From positions 124,001 through 188,000 of the forward strand of contig NZ_JANZKY010000008.1 in NCBI RefSeq assembly GCF_025770765.1: a stretch of DNA of 64,000 bases, read 5' to 3'. A model generated the notes under the pieces. That model was not told the DNA's origin. It saw only the letters and a list, made by a program, of their open reading frames with translations, and searched no databases. A program made the position numbers and the translations under genes. The stretch is from Propionivibrio soli (GTDB lineage: Bacteria; Pseudomonadota; Gammaproteobacteria; Burkholderiales; Rhodocyclaceae). Shown here in pieces: positions 27,372 to 34,885 of this stretch (position 1 is its first letter; each line of letters begins with the position of its first letter).

Positions 27372-28655
27372 TCACATGGGTACCCAATTGGCGAGAACGA
27401 GCGAAAGGGGTGGGTAATACGTGGTGACCGCCAGCGTCACGCCGAGCGCAACATAGAACGGAACGATCTCTTTCATGTATTCGTCAATCTTGACGCCTGT
27501 TAAATTGCAGGTGAGGAACATCGTCGTGCCGAACGGCGGCGTAATGGCGCCGATCGAGAGATTGAAGATCATCATGATCCCGAAATGCACGGGGTCGATC
27601 CCCAGCGCCTGAACCGTCGGCATGAGCAGCGGAGTCAAAACAATGATGGCGGCATTCCCGTCGAGGAACATGCCCACGACGATCAGCAACACGTTGACGA
27701 TCAGAAGGAAGACGGTCGGGCTCGTGGATATTCCCATCAGCAACTCCGTCGCTTCCGCCGCCACACCTTCCCAGGTCAGTATCCAGGCGAAGCCGGCTGA
27801 TGCCATGAGGATCAGCATGATGGAGCCGTTGGCACGCGCCGATTCGGCGAGCGCGGTCTTCACGTCCTTCCACGTTGTCTCCTTATAGGCGAAGCCGACA
27901 GCCAGCGCGTAGATGCAGGTGACGGCCCCGGCTTCGGTCGGCGTGAAAATGCCGTAGCGTATGCCGCCGAGGATCAGGACCATCAGCATCAAGCCCCAGA
28001 ACGCTTCAAGCGAAGCCTTACCCATTTCTTTGAGGCTCGCCATTTTCGGCCGAGTCGCCTTGTAACCGCGCTTGCGCGCGACGTAGTCGACCGCCACCAT
28101 CAGCAGCAAGGTGCACAGGATTCCAGGCCCCATGCCGCCCATGAACAGCTTGCCAATCGAGGTGTCGGAAACGAACCCGTAGATGATGAGGCCGATGCCC
28201 GGCGGCAGAATCGGACCAAGCAAGGCCGAAGCGGAGGTCAGGGCCGCCGCGAACGGACGGCTGTAGCCGTTCTTGCTCATTTCGGGCACGAGCACTTTGC
28301 AGATCATCGCAGCATCGGCCAGCCCCGCGCCCGACGGCCCGCCAATCAATGCACCCAGCACGACATTGGTCTGCGCAAGGCCACCGCGCATATGCCCCGA
28401 CAGGGCATCAGCGAGAACGAGGAGCCGATTCGTGATCCCGGTGTAATTGAGGACCGAACCGAGCATCATGAAGAACGGTATGGCAAGCAACGGCAGATTA
28501 TCCGCGCCACCGATCATTCGTTGCACCACCATCACGGCCGACATATCCTGGGCGATGAAGAAGTAAGCAAAAGTCGCGGCGCAGATGGCAAAGGCCACCG
28601 GAACGTTGATGGCAAACAATGCCAACATAACCAGGAAGGCAATCAGAACACTCAT
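27372..28655 (-). CDS. dctM: TRAP transporter large membrane subunit (DctM type)
   Basis: A 427-residue multi-spanning permease of the DctM family (about 12 helices) that uses the Na+ gradient. Typical segments are IPFFMMLGSVLNYTGI, LIGGPSGAGLADAAMI, ILPPGIGLIIYG and GAITPPFGTTMF. It overlaps dctQ by 4 bases. With DctQ and DctP it would import the sugar acid handled by the downstream dehydrogenase, UxaB and UxaA. Confidence 0.94.
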   Translation of the reverse strand: MSVLIAFLVMLALFAINVPVAFAICAATFAYFFIAQDMSAVMVVQRMIGGADNLPLLAIPFFMMLGSVLNYTGITNRLLVLADALSGHMRGGLAQTNVVLGALIGGPSGAGLADAAMICKVLVPEMSKNGYSRPFAAALTSASALLGPILPPGIGLIIYGFVSDTSIGKLFMGGMGPGILCTLLLMVAVDYVARKRGYKATRPKMASLKEMGKASLEAFWGLMLMVLILGGIRYGIFTPTEAGAVTCIYALAVGFAYKETTWKDVKTALAESARANGSIMLILMASAGFAWILTWEGVAAEATELLMGISTSPTVFLLIVNVLLIVVGMFLDGNAAIIVLTPLLMPTVQALGIDPVHFGIMMIFNLSIGAITPPFGTTMFLTCNLTGVKIDEYMKEIVPFYVALGVTLAVTTYYPPLSLVLANWVPM

Positions 28656-29170
28656 TGCGCGGACTCCTCAGCATCATCATCTAGATTGGTTGTATTTTTC
28701 TTGCCGCGCAGGCTGTTCCAGAACATCCGGCCGTAGTACAGAAGCATCAACGAGCAGGAAACGGGAATCGACGCATCGACATAGCTGTACGGGATCCCGA
28801 GGATCGGCGTGAGCTTGGTTTGTCCTTTGATGGTCAGTACGACGCCGAACCAGATGAGAAGGCAAAGCGTAATGAGAACGACCAGGTCGCCGATAATACT
28901 GATCGAACGTTGCAAGTTGCGCGGAAAGCGGCGAACCAGCACGTCGATCGAGCAATGCCCTTCGACGTGGATGACGGCCGAGGCGCCGAGCATCGTCAGC
29001 CATACAAAAGTAAAGACCGTCACTTCTTCGACCCAGCCCCATGGCTTGCCGACGACATAACGCATGAACACGTTGGCACAGGCGAGCAGAATGATGAACG
29101 CCATGGCCAGCATGCCGAAGAAGTTGTCGACCCTTCGGACAAAATCGTAAAACGCGTGAAAGACCTTCAT
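28652..29170 (-). CDS. dctQ: TRAP transporter small membrane subunit (DctQ type)
   Basis: A 172-residue four-helix subunit of the DctQ family, with FMRYVVGKPWGWVEEV as the family marker. An AGGTGG sequence sets the ATG at 29170; the GTG at 29179 is less likely. The C-terminus is acidic and cytoplasmic. It follows dctP after a terminator-like hairpin and overlaps dctM by 4 bases. Confidence 0.92.
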   Translation of the reverse strand: MKVFHAFYDFVRRVDNFFGMLAMAFIILLACANVFMRYVVGKPWGWVEEVTVFTFVWLTMLGASAVIHVEGHCSIDVLVRRFPRNLQRSISIIGDLVVLITLCLLIWFGVVLTIKGQTKLTPILGIPYSYVDASIPVSCSLMLLYYGRMFWNSLRGKKNTTNLDDDAEESAQ

Positions 29171-29249
29171 AGGATCCACCTGTATCGGGCACAGCCGCCC
29201 TTGACCTCGCGGACGAGACCACCCCTGACTGCCAAGAAAAGAAAACCGA

Positions 29250-29271
29250 CGGGCGCCAGACCCGGCGCCCG
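29250..29271 (-). terminator. Terminator-like hairpin between dctP and dctQ
   Basis: CGGGCGCC-type stem: GGGCGCC (29251-29257) and GGCGCCC (29264-29270) are perfect complements with a 6-base loop and one more closing pair. On the minus strand a TTTTCTTTTCTT tract begins 5 bases after it. It starts 12 bases behind the dctP stop and should end part of the transcripts there or protect the dctP 3' end. Confidence 0.6.
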
Positions 29272-29282
29272 CGCGTCCGTAG

Positions 29283-30281
29283 TTACTTAGATCCGATGAT
29301 CGAGTAAACCTTGTTCATGACCTCCGGCGGGAATTCCTTGTTGAAGCGATTCGGGAAATCCTTCATTGCGGCCTTGAACGCGGCGCGGTCCACTTCGACA
29401 ACTTTCACGCCGGCGGCTTCCATCTTCTTCACGGCGTCCTTGTCGGCGATCTCGTTCTCCTTGTCGAGGAACTTGCCGGCTTCTTCGCCCGTCTCTTTGA
29501 GCATCTGGACGATCTCGGGCGGGAGCTTCTTGATGAAGCTGGTGCCGGCGATCCAGGAGGACAGATTGACCTGGTGGCGGGTCATCAACAGGTACTTGGC
29601 GCCTTCGAACATCTTGCCGCCATAAAGCACCGGAATCGGGTTTTCGGCACCGTTGATCACGCCCTGCATCAGCGCGGGATAGGCTTCAGCCAGCGGCATC
29701 GGCGTCGCCGTAGCGCCCATGGCGTTCATCATTTCGTTGGAGAGACGGATGTTCGGCACGCGGATCTTCAGACCCTTCAGGTCTTCCGGCTTGGTCGCTG
29801 GTTTGGTGGCGAGCATGTTGCGCACACCGTAGATCCACTTGCTATGCACAATGTAAAGGCCCTTGGCCTCGAGCTGCTTGGAAAGGTCCTTGAACAGATC
29901 GCTGTCGACCAGTTTGAAGAGCTGTTCCTTGTTGTCGTAGATGTAGGGCAGATAGGTCACGCCAAAAGCCGGCACGTAATCCATCAGGAAGCCGCCATCA
30001 GAGATCGTGATCACGTTCGATCCGATCGTCAGTTGCTCGGTGACGTCCTTCTGCGAGCCGAGCATTGAGCTCGGGAAATACTGGAATTCGACTTGCCCCT
30101 TGCTACGTTCCTTCATCAGCCGGCCCCACTCGCGCACCGCCTTGTCGTTGGGCTCACCGACGTTGTTGCCGTAGGCAATCTTGATCTTGATTGTCTCCGC
30201 GGCAACGGCGCCACCCGCGGCTACGCACATGGCTGCGCCCACCGCTGCAACCATCAGCTTCTTACTGATCTTTGAGAACAT
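29283..30281 (-). CDS. dctP: TRAP transporter solute-binding protein (DctP type)
   Basis: Periplasmic binding protein, 332 residues, with a Sec signal peptide (about 1-27, ending VAAAE). DctP family markers include GRLMKERSKGQVEF, the ligand-carboxylate arginine in LKIRVPNIRLSNEM, and GVINGAENPI. Context suggests a hexonate or hexuronate ligand. It heads the transporter-dehydrogenase-uxaB-uxaA unit and has a sigma-54 promoter 95 bases upstream. Confidence 0.94.
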   Translation of the reverse strand: MFSKISKKLMVAAVGAAMCVAAGGAVAAETIKIKIAYGNNVGEPNDKAVREWGRLMKERSKGQVEFQYFPSSMLGSQKDVTEQLTIGSNVITISDGGFLMDYVPAFGVTYLPYIYDNKEQLFKLVDSDLFKDLSKQLEAKGLYIVHSKWIYGVRNMLATKPATKPEDLKGLKIRVPNIRLSNEMMNAMGATATPMPLAEAYPALMQGVINGAENPIPVLYGGKMFEGAKYLLMTRHQVNLSSWIAGTSFIKKLPPEIVQMLKETGEEAGKFLDKENEIADKDAVKKMEAAGVKVVEVDRAAFKAAMKDFPNRFNKEFPPEVMNKVYSIIGSK

Positions 30282-30376
30282 AAGTCATCCCTCTCTTAGT
30301 GTTTTGACCCCACGGCACAATGCCGGAGGCACGTCGAAGCCGCACCGATAAACGGGAAGCCTCCTGGACCAATGAG

Positions 30377-30392
30377 AGCAAAGCCCGTGCCA
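30377..30392 (-). promoter_or_regulatory. Sigma-54 (-24/-12) promoter of the TRAP/uxa operon
   Basis: The minus strand reads TGGCACGGGCTTTGCT, a full match to the consensus TGGCACG-N4-TTGC followed by T, with correct -24 GG to -12 GC spacing. Transcription would start near 30366, about 85 bases ahead of the dctP ATG. The divergent neighbour encodes a sigma-54 activator. Confidence 0.88.
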
Positions 30393-30433
30393 TTTCTATC
30401 TCATTGTTTTTATTACCCTCGCCTCTCGCGACA

Positions 30434-30447
30434 TTTCATATCTGAAA
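30434..30447. promoter_or_regulatory. Upstream activator site 1 (TTTCA-N4-TGAAA)
   Basis: Perfect inverted repeat TTTCA-TATC-TGAAA. Its centre is about 75 bases upstream of the predicted sigma-54 start site, a usual distance for an enhancer. It shares its arms with site 2, 23 bases away. Confidence 0.65.
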
Positions 30448-30455
30448 CATGTGTA

Positions 30456-30471
30456 ATTTCAATTGTGAAAT
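30456..30471. promoter_or_regulatory. Upstream activator site 2 (ATTTCA-N4-TGAAAT)
   Basis: Perfect inverted repeat ATTTCA-ATTG-TGAAAT with the same arms and spacing as site 1. The two centres are 23 bases apart, about two helical turns, so dimers would sit on one face. It is 40 bases ahead of the regulator's ATG and could also mediate autorepression. Confidence 0.65.
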
Positions 30472-30510
30472 CCTTGTTACACTCGCAACATCTCGTTACT
30501 CGCCGTCACC

Positions 30511-32370
30511 ATGCGCCCTATCCTCCTCTTGAGCCCCATGCGCAGCATTGCGGACATAGCCCCCCAGATTGCGCGCGACATGGGGATCAACATCCACGTC
30601 GTCGTATCGGACGACGCCAACGCGGTCGAACAGGTTCTTCGCTATCCCGAGGTGGAAGTTGTCGTTACGCGGGGCGGACTGGCCCAACGCGTACGCGCAA
30701 TACCGGGGATCAGCGTCGTCGAAATCTCGATGTCGCTCAACGAATTGCTCGGCATCCTGAGCGAATTAACGAGTCAAGGTCACAAGCGAATCGGTATCGT
30801 CAGCCGGGGCAACCTATTCAGTGGAGCGGCCGGCACCTTCCGCATCATGGACGCCGAGGTCAGTATCCGGCCCCGCGATGATGAAGAAGCAATCGCAGCC
30901 ACTGTCAGGGAACAGGTCAGCGAGGGGTTCGAAGCGATCATCGGTTGTCGGGTTGCCTATAAGACAGCATGCGAATTAGGCATCAAGGCCGTATTCCTTG
31001 AAAGCGGCCCTGTGTCGATCAAGGCCGCGCTTCAGGAAGCCGTGCGCCTGCTCGAAGCCAAAGAGCGCGAAAAGCTGCAGGCGGCGCAACTAACCGCCAT
31101 CATCGACAACATCGATGAAGCCGTCATAGCCGTTACGCCGGAAAATGAAGTGAGCTTCTTCAACCGCCATGCAAAACGGCTTTGTTCGACAGGACCGGCT
31201 TCTCCGCCAGACTTTGCGCATGCGTTGGCTGTCTTTGACTCGGGAGAAAAGGAGCAGATTGCGACGATTAACGGCAACAACGTGTTCGCACGCAGCATCC
31301 CGCTCGAATTCGACCATACAGCACGAGGCAAAGTGGTTACGTTGCACGAAGTCGCGCGAATTCAAGCGTCGGAGACGAAAATCCGGTCCTCTTTCTACCA
31401 GAAGGGGTTGTACGCGCGTTACCACTTCAAGGATGTGATCGGCGAATCCGAAATCATGAGGCAGGTACTCACCCGCGCGAAGACGTTCGCCGGGCATGAC
31501 TCGAATCTGCTGATTTACGGTGAAACCGGGACGGGTAAAGAAGTCTTCGCGCAGAGCATTCACAACCAGAGCAAGCGCCGCAAGGGCCCGTTCGTTTCGG
31601 TCAACATCGCATCCATTCCTCCGACGCTTCTGGAAAGCGAGCTTTTCGGCTATGTCGACGGCGCCTTCACCGGCGCGCGTAAGGGTGGCAAGCCCGGGTT
31701 GTTCGAGTTGGCCCACGAGGGCACGCTTTTCCTCGATGAAATCGGTGAAATGGCCCCGGAGATCCAGAGCCGTTTGCTGCGCGTGCTTCAGGAACGGGAA
31801 ATCATGCGTATCGGTGACGACAAAATCATCCCGGTCGACGTGCGCATCATTTCCGCGACCAATCGCGACCTCTTCAAACAAACGCTTTCTGGCGGCTTCC
31901 GTCAGGACCTCTATTACCGCATCCACGTCGTCGGGCTGCGCATCCCGCCGCTAAGGGCTCGTAGCGAGGACGTTCCCCGAATCTTCGAACACTACCTGCA
32001 ACGTTTCGCCGGGCAGGCTGGACACAACCCAGGACTCACGTCCGCCGCCAGGGACTTCCTAAAGACGTACTCATGGCCAGGCAATATCCGCCAATTGAGA
32101 AACGTCGCCGAGGTCGTTGCCTATAGCGAAACCGAGCTAGTAGATACCTCGCACATCGTGGAAGCTCTTGGCGAACAGGAGCACGCATCGACGACTTCCG
32201 GACTCCTCACCATCCCCGACAGCGGCTCGCTAAAGCAAATGGAGTCGGAGATCATCCGTAATATGCTTGCGCGGCACAGCGCCGACGAGGTCTGCACGCG
32301 CCTCGGCATCAGCCGCGTCACCTTATGGCGCAAGATGAAAAACCTTCCGATCGACATGACGCGTCACTAG
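30511..32370 (+). CDS. Sigma-54-dependent activator with PrpR-type sensor domain
   Basis: Enhancer-binding protein of 619 residues. An N-terminal PrpR_N-like ligand domain (about 1-195) is followed by a short PAS-like segment (about 200-300), an AAA+ domain with Walker A GETGTGKE (337-344), the sigma-54-contacting GAFTGA (384-389) and FLDEIGEM, and a C-terminal Fis-type helix-turn-helix (LGISRVTLWRKM). PrpR itself senses 2-methylcitrate for propionate use, but no prp genes are here. The divergent sugar-acid operon with a consensus sigma-54 promoter is the evident target, so the ligand is probably the imported acid or an intermediate. Confidence 0.9.
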   Translation: MRPILLLSPMRSIADIAPQIARDMGINIHVVVSDDANAVEQVLRYPEVEVVVTRGGLAQRVRAIPGISVVEISMSLNELLGILSELTSQGHKRIGIVSRGNLFSGAAGTFRIMDAEVSIRPRDDEEAIAATVREQVSEGFEAIIGCRVAYKTACELGIKAVFLESGPVSIKAALQEAVRLLEAKEREKLQAAQLTAIIDNIDEAVIAVTPENEVSFFNRHAKRLCSTGPASPPDFAHALAVFDSGEKEQIATINGNNVFARSIPLEFDHTARGKVVTLHEVARIQASETKIRSSFYQKGLYARYHFKDVIGESEIMRQVLTRAKTFAGHDSNLLIYGETGTGKEVFAQSIHNQSKRRKGPFVSVNIASIPPTLLESELFGYVDGAFTGARKGGKPGLFELAHEGTLFLDEIGEMAPEIQSRLLRVLQEREIMRIGDDKIIPVDVRIISATNRDLFKQTLSGGFRQDLYYRIHVVGLRIPPLRARSEDVPRIFEHYLQRFAGQAGHNPGLTSAARDFLKTYSWPGNIRQLRNVAEVVAYSETELVDTSHIVEALGEQEHASTTSGLLTIPDSGSLKQMESEIIRNMLARHSADEVCTRLGISRVTLWRKMKNLPIDMTRH

Positions 32371-32526
32371 CCATGCGATAACGGGACGTGGCCGCCATGG
32401 GCTGCACCGCAGCTGACAGCACCCGCATGTTCTGGTTGTCACGCATGACGGTCGGCCCTCTTCAGTCTACTGCGAGAAGGCGTTACGCCCCCCGCTCCAG
32501 GCGGCACCGAAAGTCGGCCTCCGTCG

Positions 32527-34500
32527 CTACAGCTTCCGCGCCATCTCCTGCAATTGGTTCAGGCGGCCCACCAGGTCGTTGAGCACGACAATGCCTTGCG
32601 TCAACTGGTCGGTGTTCTTCAGATTCCCCGACAAGTGCTCGTGTTCGCGCGCCGCATCGGAGGCCATCACCTGTACCTGTTTCGCCGCTTCTTCGCTGGC
32701 GGCGATTAGCCGGTTCATCGATTCGAGCGTCGTATCGGCCGTCTGGCGAATCGAAGAAATCGTCGTCACCGCCTGCTGGATGCTCGAGCCCGTCCGTTCC
32801 GCCTGATCTTTGGCCGCTTGTGCCAGCTTGCGCACTTCGTCCGCCACGACCGCGAAGCCGCGCCCCGCTTCGCCCGCCCGAGCGGCTTCGATCGCGGCAT
32901 TGAGCGCCAACAGGTTGGTCTGGTCTGCAATCTGCCCGATGCCGCCCGTGATCCCGCTGATGTCCTTGGAGAGCCGTTCCAGGTCGTCGAGCCCGCTGCC
33001 CAGGTTGATCTGGGACGATTGCGATTGCTTCGCCGTCCCGCCGACGTTGCCGATCAAATCCAATGCCTTGAGCATGCTCCCCGATTGTTGTTTGAACCCT
33101 TCGGCCAGCGCCGGCAGCACGTCGATGACCGGCTGGATCGTGCGCTCGTAATCGACCACGCGGTCGACCATCCCACGTTGCATCTCGCTCAGCGTCTCCC
33201 AACGACGTAGCGAGCGTTGCGAGTAATGCGAGGCGAACGACGAGTAATGCACGGGAAAGGCGTCCATGAAGGCGTCCGCGTAACCCGGGCCTTCGGAAAA
33301 GAACACGAGGGCCGACAACGTCTGGTTGATGGGGATGCCGAGCACTTCACCGAACGACGAATAACCCGCCGCCGGCATACCCCTGAAGAACTCCGCTTTC
33401 CCGAGCGCACCGCCGTTGCCCAGACGCCGAAGAATGCAGTCATTGAGCAAGATCGCGATCGGCGCGCCGTGAGAGGCGGCGAACGTTCGCCATTCGTTTT
33501 GCGTCGTTTCAATGAAGTCGGTCTGCCGCAGCAGGTGCAGCCGATCGCCGAACTCGATATCACAGAAGAAAGCCGTGTGGTCTTCTTCGATCGCCGCTAC
33601 TGAACGGATGAACATTTCTTTGCCGACCTGCACCCCGAAGGTGTGCCCCTGCAATCGCCCCGCAACTTCGCCCGCGGAGCAGCCGAAATGTTGCGCCAGC
33701 GCATCGATGAAACGAATCGTCGTTCCGTCCTTGGCGAAAACGGTACGCACGTGGCGCAGGACGGGGTCGGCATCGGCAACCAGCCAGTTTGCCTGTACCG
33801 GCTGGAAATTCTGAGTCTTGAACGGTGAAAAACGCACACCGGGCCGTACCTTGCAGAAAATCAGTACGGCGTGGCCGCTCAGCGTTTGCCCGCGAGCGTG
33901 GATGTAGGTTCCAGAAAAGTCCGTTTTGCCCCCTGCACTACCACCGATCGCGAGACAAGGAAAACGCCCTGACTCGTAATAGGCGCGCATCAGGAAGCCT
34001 TCGGACGCGCTCAAACCATCGATGAACACAAGGCAGAACGTATCCTGCGCGTTGATCTTCATCGTTGGCCGAACGCGCTCAAGTTCGGCGGCGACGGCGC
34101 GCACCCGTTCGGCGACAGTCTTGCCTTCCTTGGGCTTCAGATCGACGGCAAAAACTTCCGTACTTGCAATCAACTCGCCGCCAAGCTGGAGATAACTGCC
34201 TTCGCGGTCCTTTGCGTCGGCGCCGCAGTACGTCGACCCACCCTCTGCGCGACTGCATAGCGCGCCGGACGATGAAACGGCTACAAAGGAAGGCGACGAG
34301 GCCCCTTTCCCGGCCACGGCCATGGCAAGGCGATCGGCCGTCGCTGTGAAGTTGGCGTACGGCGGCACGAACGCTACGAACAGCCCGCCATCGAGGACAT
34401 CTACGGCCGCCGGTGCTTCTGCATCGAAACGTCCGGAAACCGCCGTCCGGGCACTCTTCTGCTCGGTCGCCTGGCCTTTTCTGGAAAGAAACGAGAACAT
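32527..34500 (-). CDS. Soluble chemoreceptor with FIST sensor domains
   Basis: A 657-residue methyl-accepting chemotaxis protein without membrane helices. FIST_N (about 40-235) and FIST_C (about 245-395) domains form the sensor; FIST domains are proposed to bind small ligands such as amino acids. The signalling domain has the highly conserved hairpin tip with [16 protein letters not shown] and [17 protein letters not shown] correctly spaced GGGGAGG sets the ATG at 34500. No other che genes are in the window. It is convergent with the sigma-54 activator gene. Confidence 0.9.
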   Translation of the reverse strand: MFSFLSRKGQATEQKSARTAVSGRFDAEAPAAVDVLDGGLFVAFVPPYANFTATADRLAMAVAGKGASSPSFVAVSSSGALCSRAEGGSTYCGADAKDREGSYLQLGGELIASTEVFAVDLKPKEGKTVAERVRAVAAELERVRPTMKINAQDTFCLVFIDGLSASEGFLMRAYYESGRFPCLAIGGSAGGKTDFSGTYIHARGQTLSGHAVLIFCKVRPGVRFSPFKTQNFQPVQANWLVADADPVLRHVRTVFAKDGTTIRFIDALAQHFGCSAGEVAGRLQGHTFGVQVGKEMFIRSVAAIEEDHTAFFCDIEFGDRLHLLRQTDFIETTQNEWRTFAASHGAPIAILLNDCILRRLGNGGALGKAEFFRGMPAAGYSSFGEVLGIPINQTLSALVFFSEGPGYADAFMDAFPVHYSSFASHYSQRSLRRWETLSEMQRGMVDRVVDYERTIQPVIDVLPALAEGFKQQSGSMLKALDLIGNVGGTAKQSQSSQINLGSGLDDLERLSKDISGITGGIGQIADQTNLLALNAAIEAARAGEAGRGFAVVADEVRKLAQAAKDQAERTGSSIQQAVTTISSIRQTADTTLESMNRLIAASEEAAKQVQVMASDAAREHEHLSGNLKNTDQLTQGIVVLNDLVGRLNQLQEMARKL

Positions 34501-34596
34501 GACGAGCCTCCCCATGAGACAAGAAGAATAGCTATATGGGCCATTCTAGACACGGATCGTCAGGGTGGAAGTTGTTTCGTTTGGGGGCTGGTACCG

Positions 34597-34615
34597 CTGT
34601 CACGATACGTGACAG
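34597..34615. promoter_or_regulatory. Perfect palindrome, likely operator
   Basis: CTGTCACG-ATA-CGTGACAG, 8-base arms around 3 bases, in the 385-base region between the divergent FIST receptor and EIIC-EAL genes. It is about 97 bases upstream of the receptor ATG and ahead of a weak TTCCAC/TAGAAT promoter on the minus strand. It has the size of a dimeric regulator site. No regulator can be assigned. Confidence 0.55.
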
Positions 34616-34799
34616 TTTGCGCCGCACAAGCGTCCCTGCTGCTTTCACGGCAACACCCCTTCCCACGAAAAGCGTAACGATCGCCGAAAATCGGGCCTCG
34701 ATTTGATTCCACGAGCCATTACCGTCGGCATTGGGCCCCAGGGCAAAAGCCGACGGAGTCGGCAACACGCAGCCCCAAGTAGTTTCCAGCAGAGAGCTG

Positions 34800-34827
34800 T
34801 TGTATTACGTGTCCACACGACGATAAT
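34800..34827 (+). promoter_or_regulatory. Putative sigma-70 promoter of the EIIC-EAL gene
   Basis: TTGTAT (34800-34805) and GATAAT (34822-34827) are 16 bases apart. Transcription would start near 34834. The remaining part of 34501-34885 shows only the palindrome at 34597-34615. Confidence 0.45.
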
Positions 34828-34885
34828 GCGGGCATAATGCGTGCACTGTTCGATTAAGCGGCATTGCCGCCCGAAAGCTCCACCG

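Noticed and set aside
26156-27427. Plus-strand open frame of more than 400 codons opposite the LgoD-like gene
   Set aside because: Product is Arg/His-rich and featureless, whereas the minus strand encodes a clear zinc dehydrogenase.
30372-30881. Plus-strand frame beginning inside the sigma-54 promoter region
   Set aside because: It overlaps the regulator gene in another frame and its product turns into Arg/Gly-rich nonsense.
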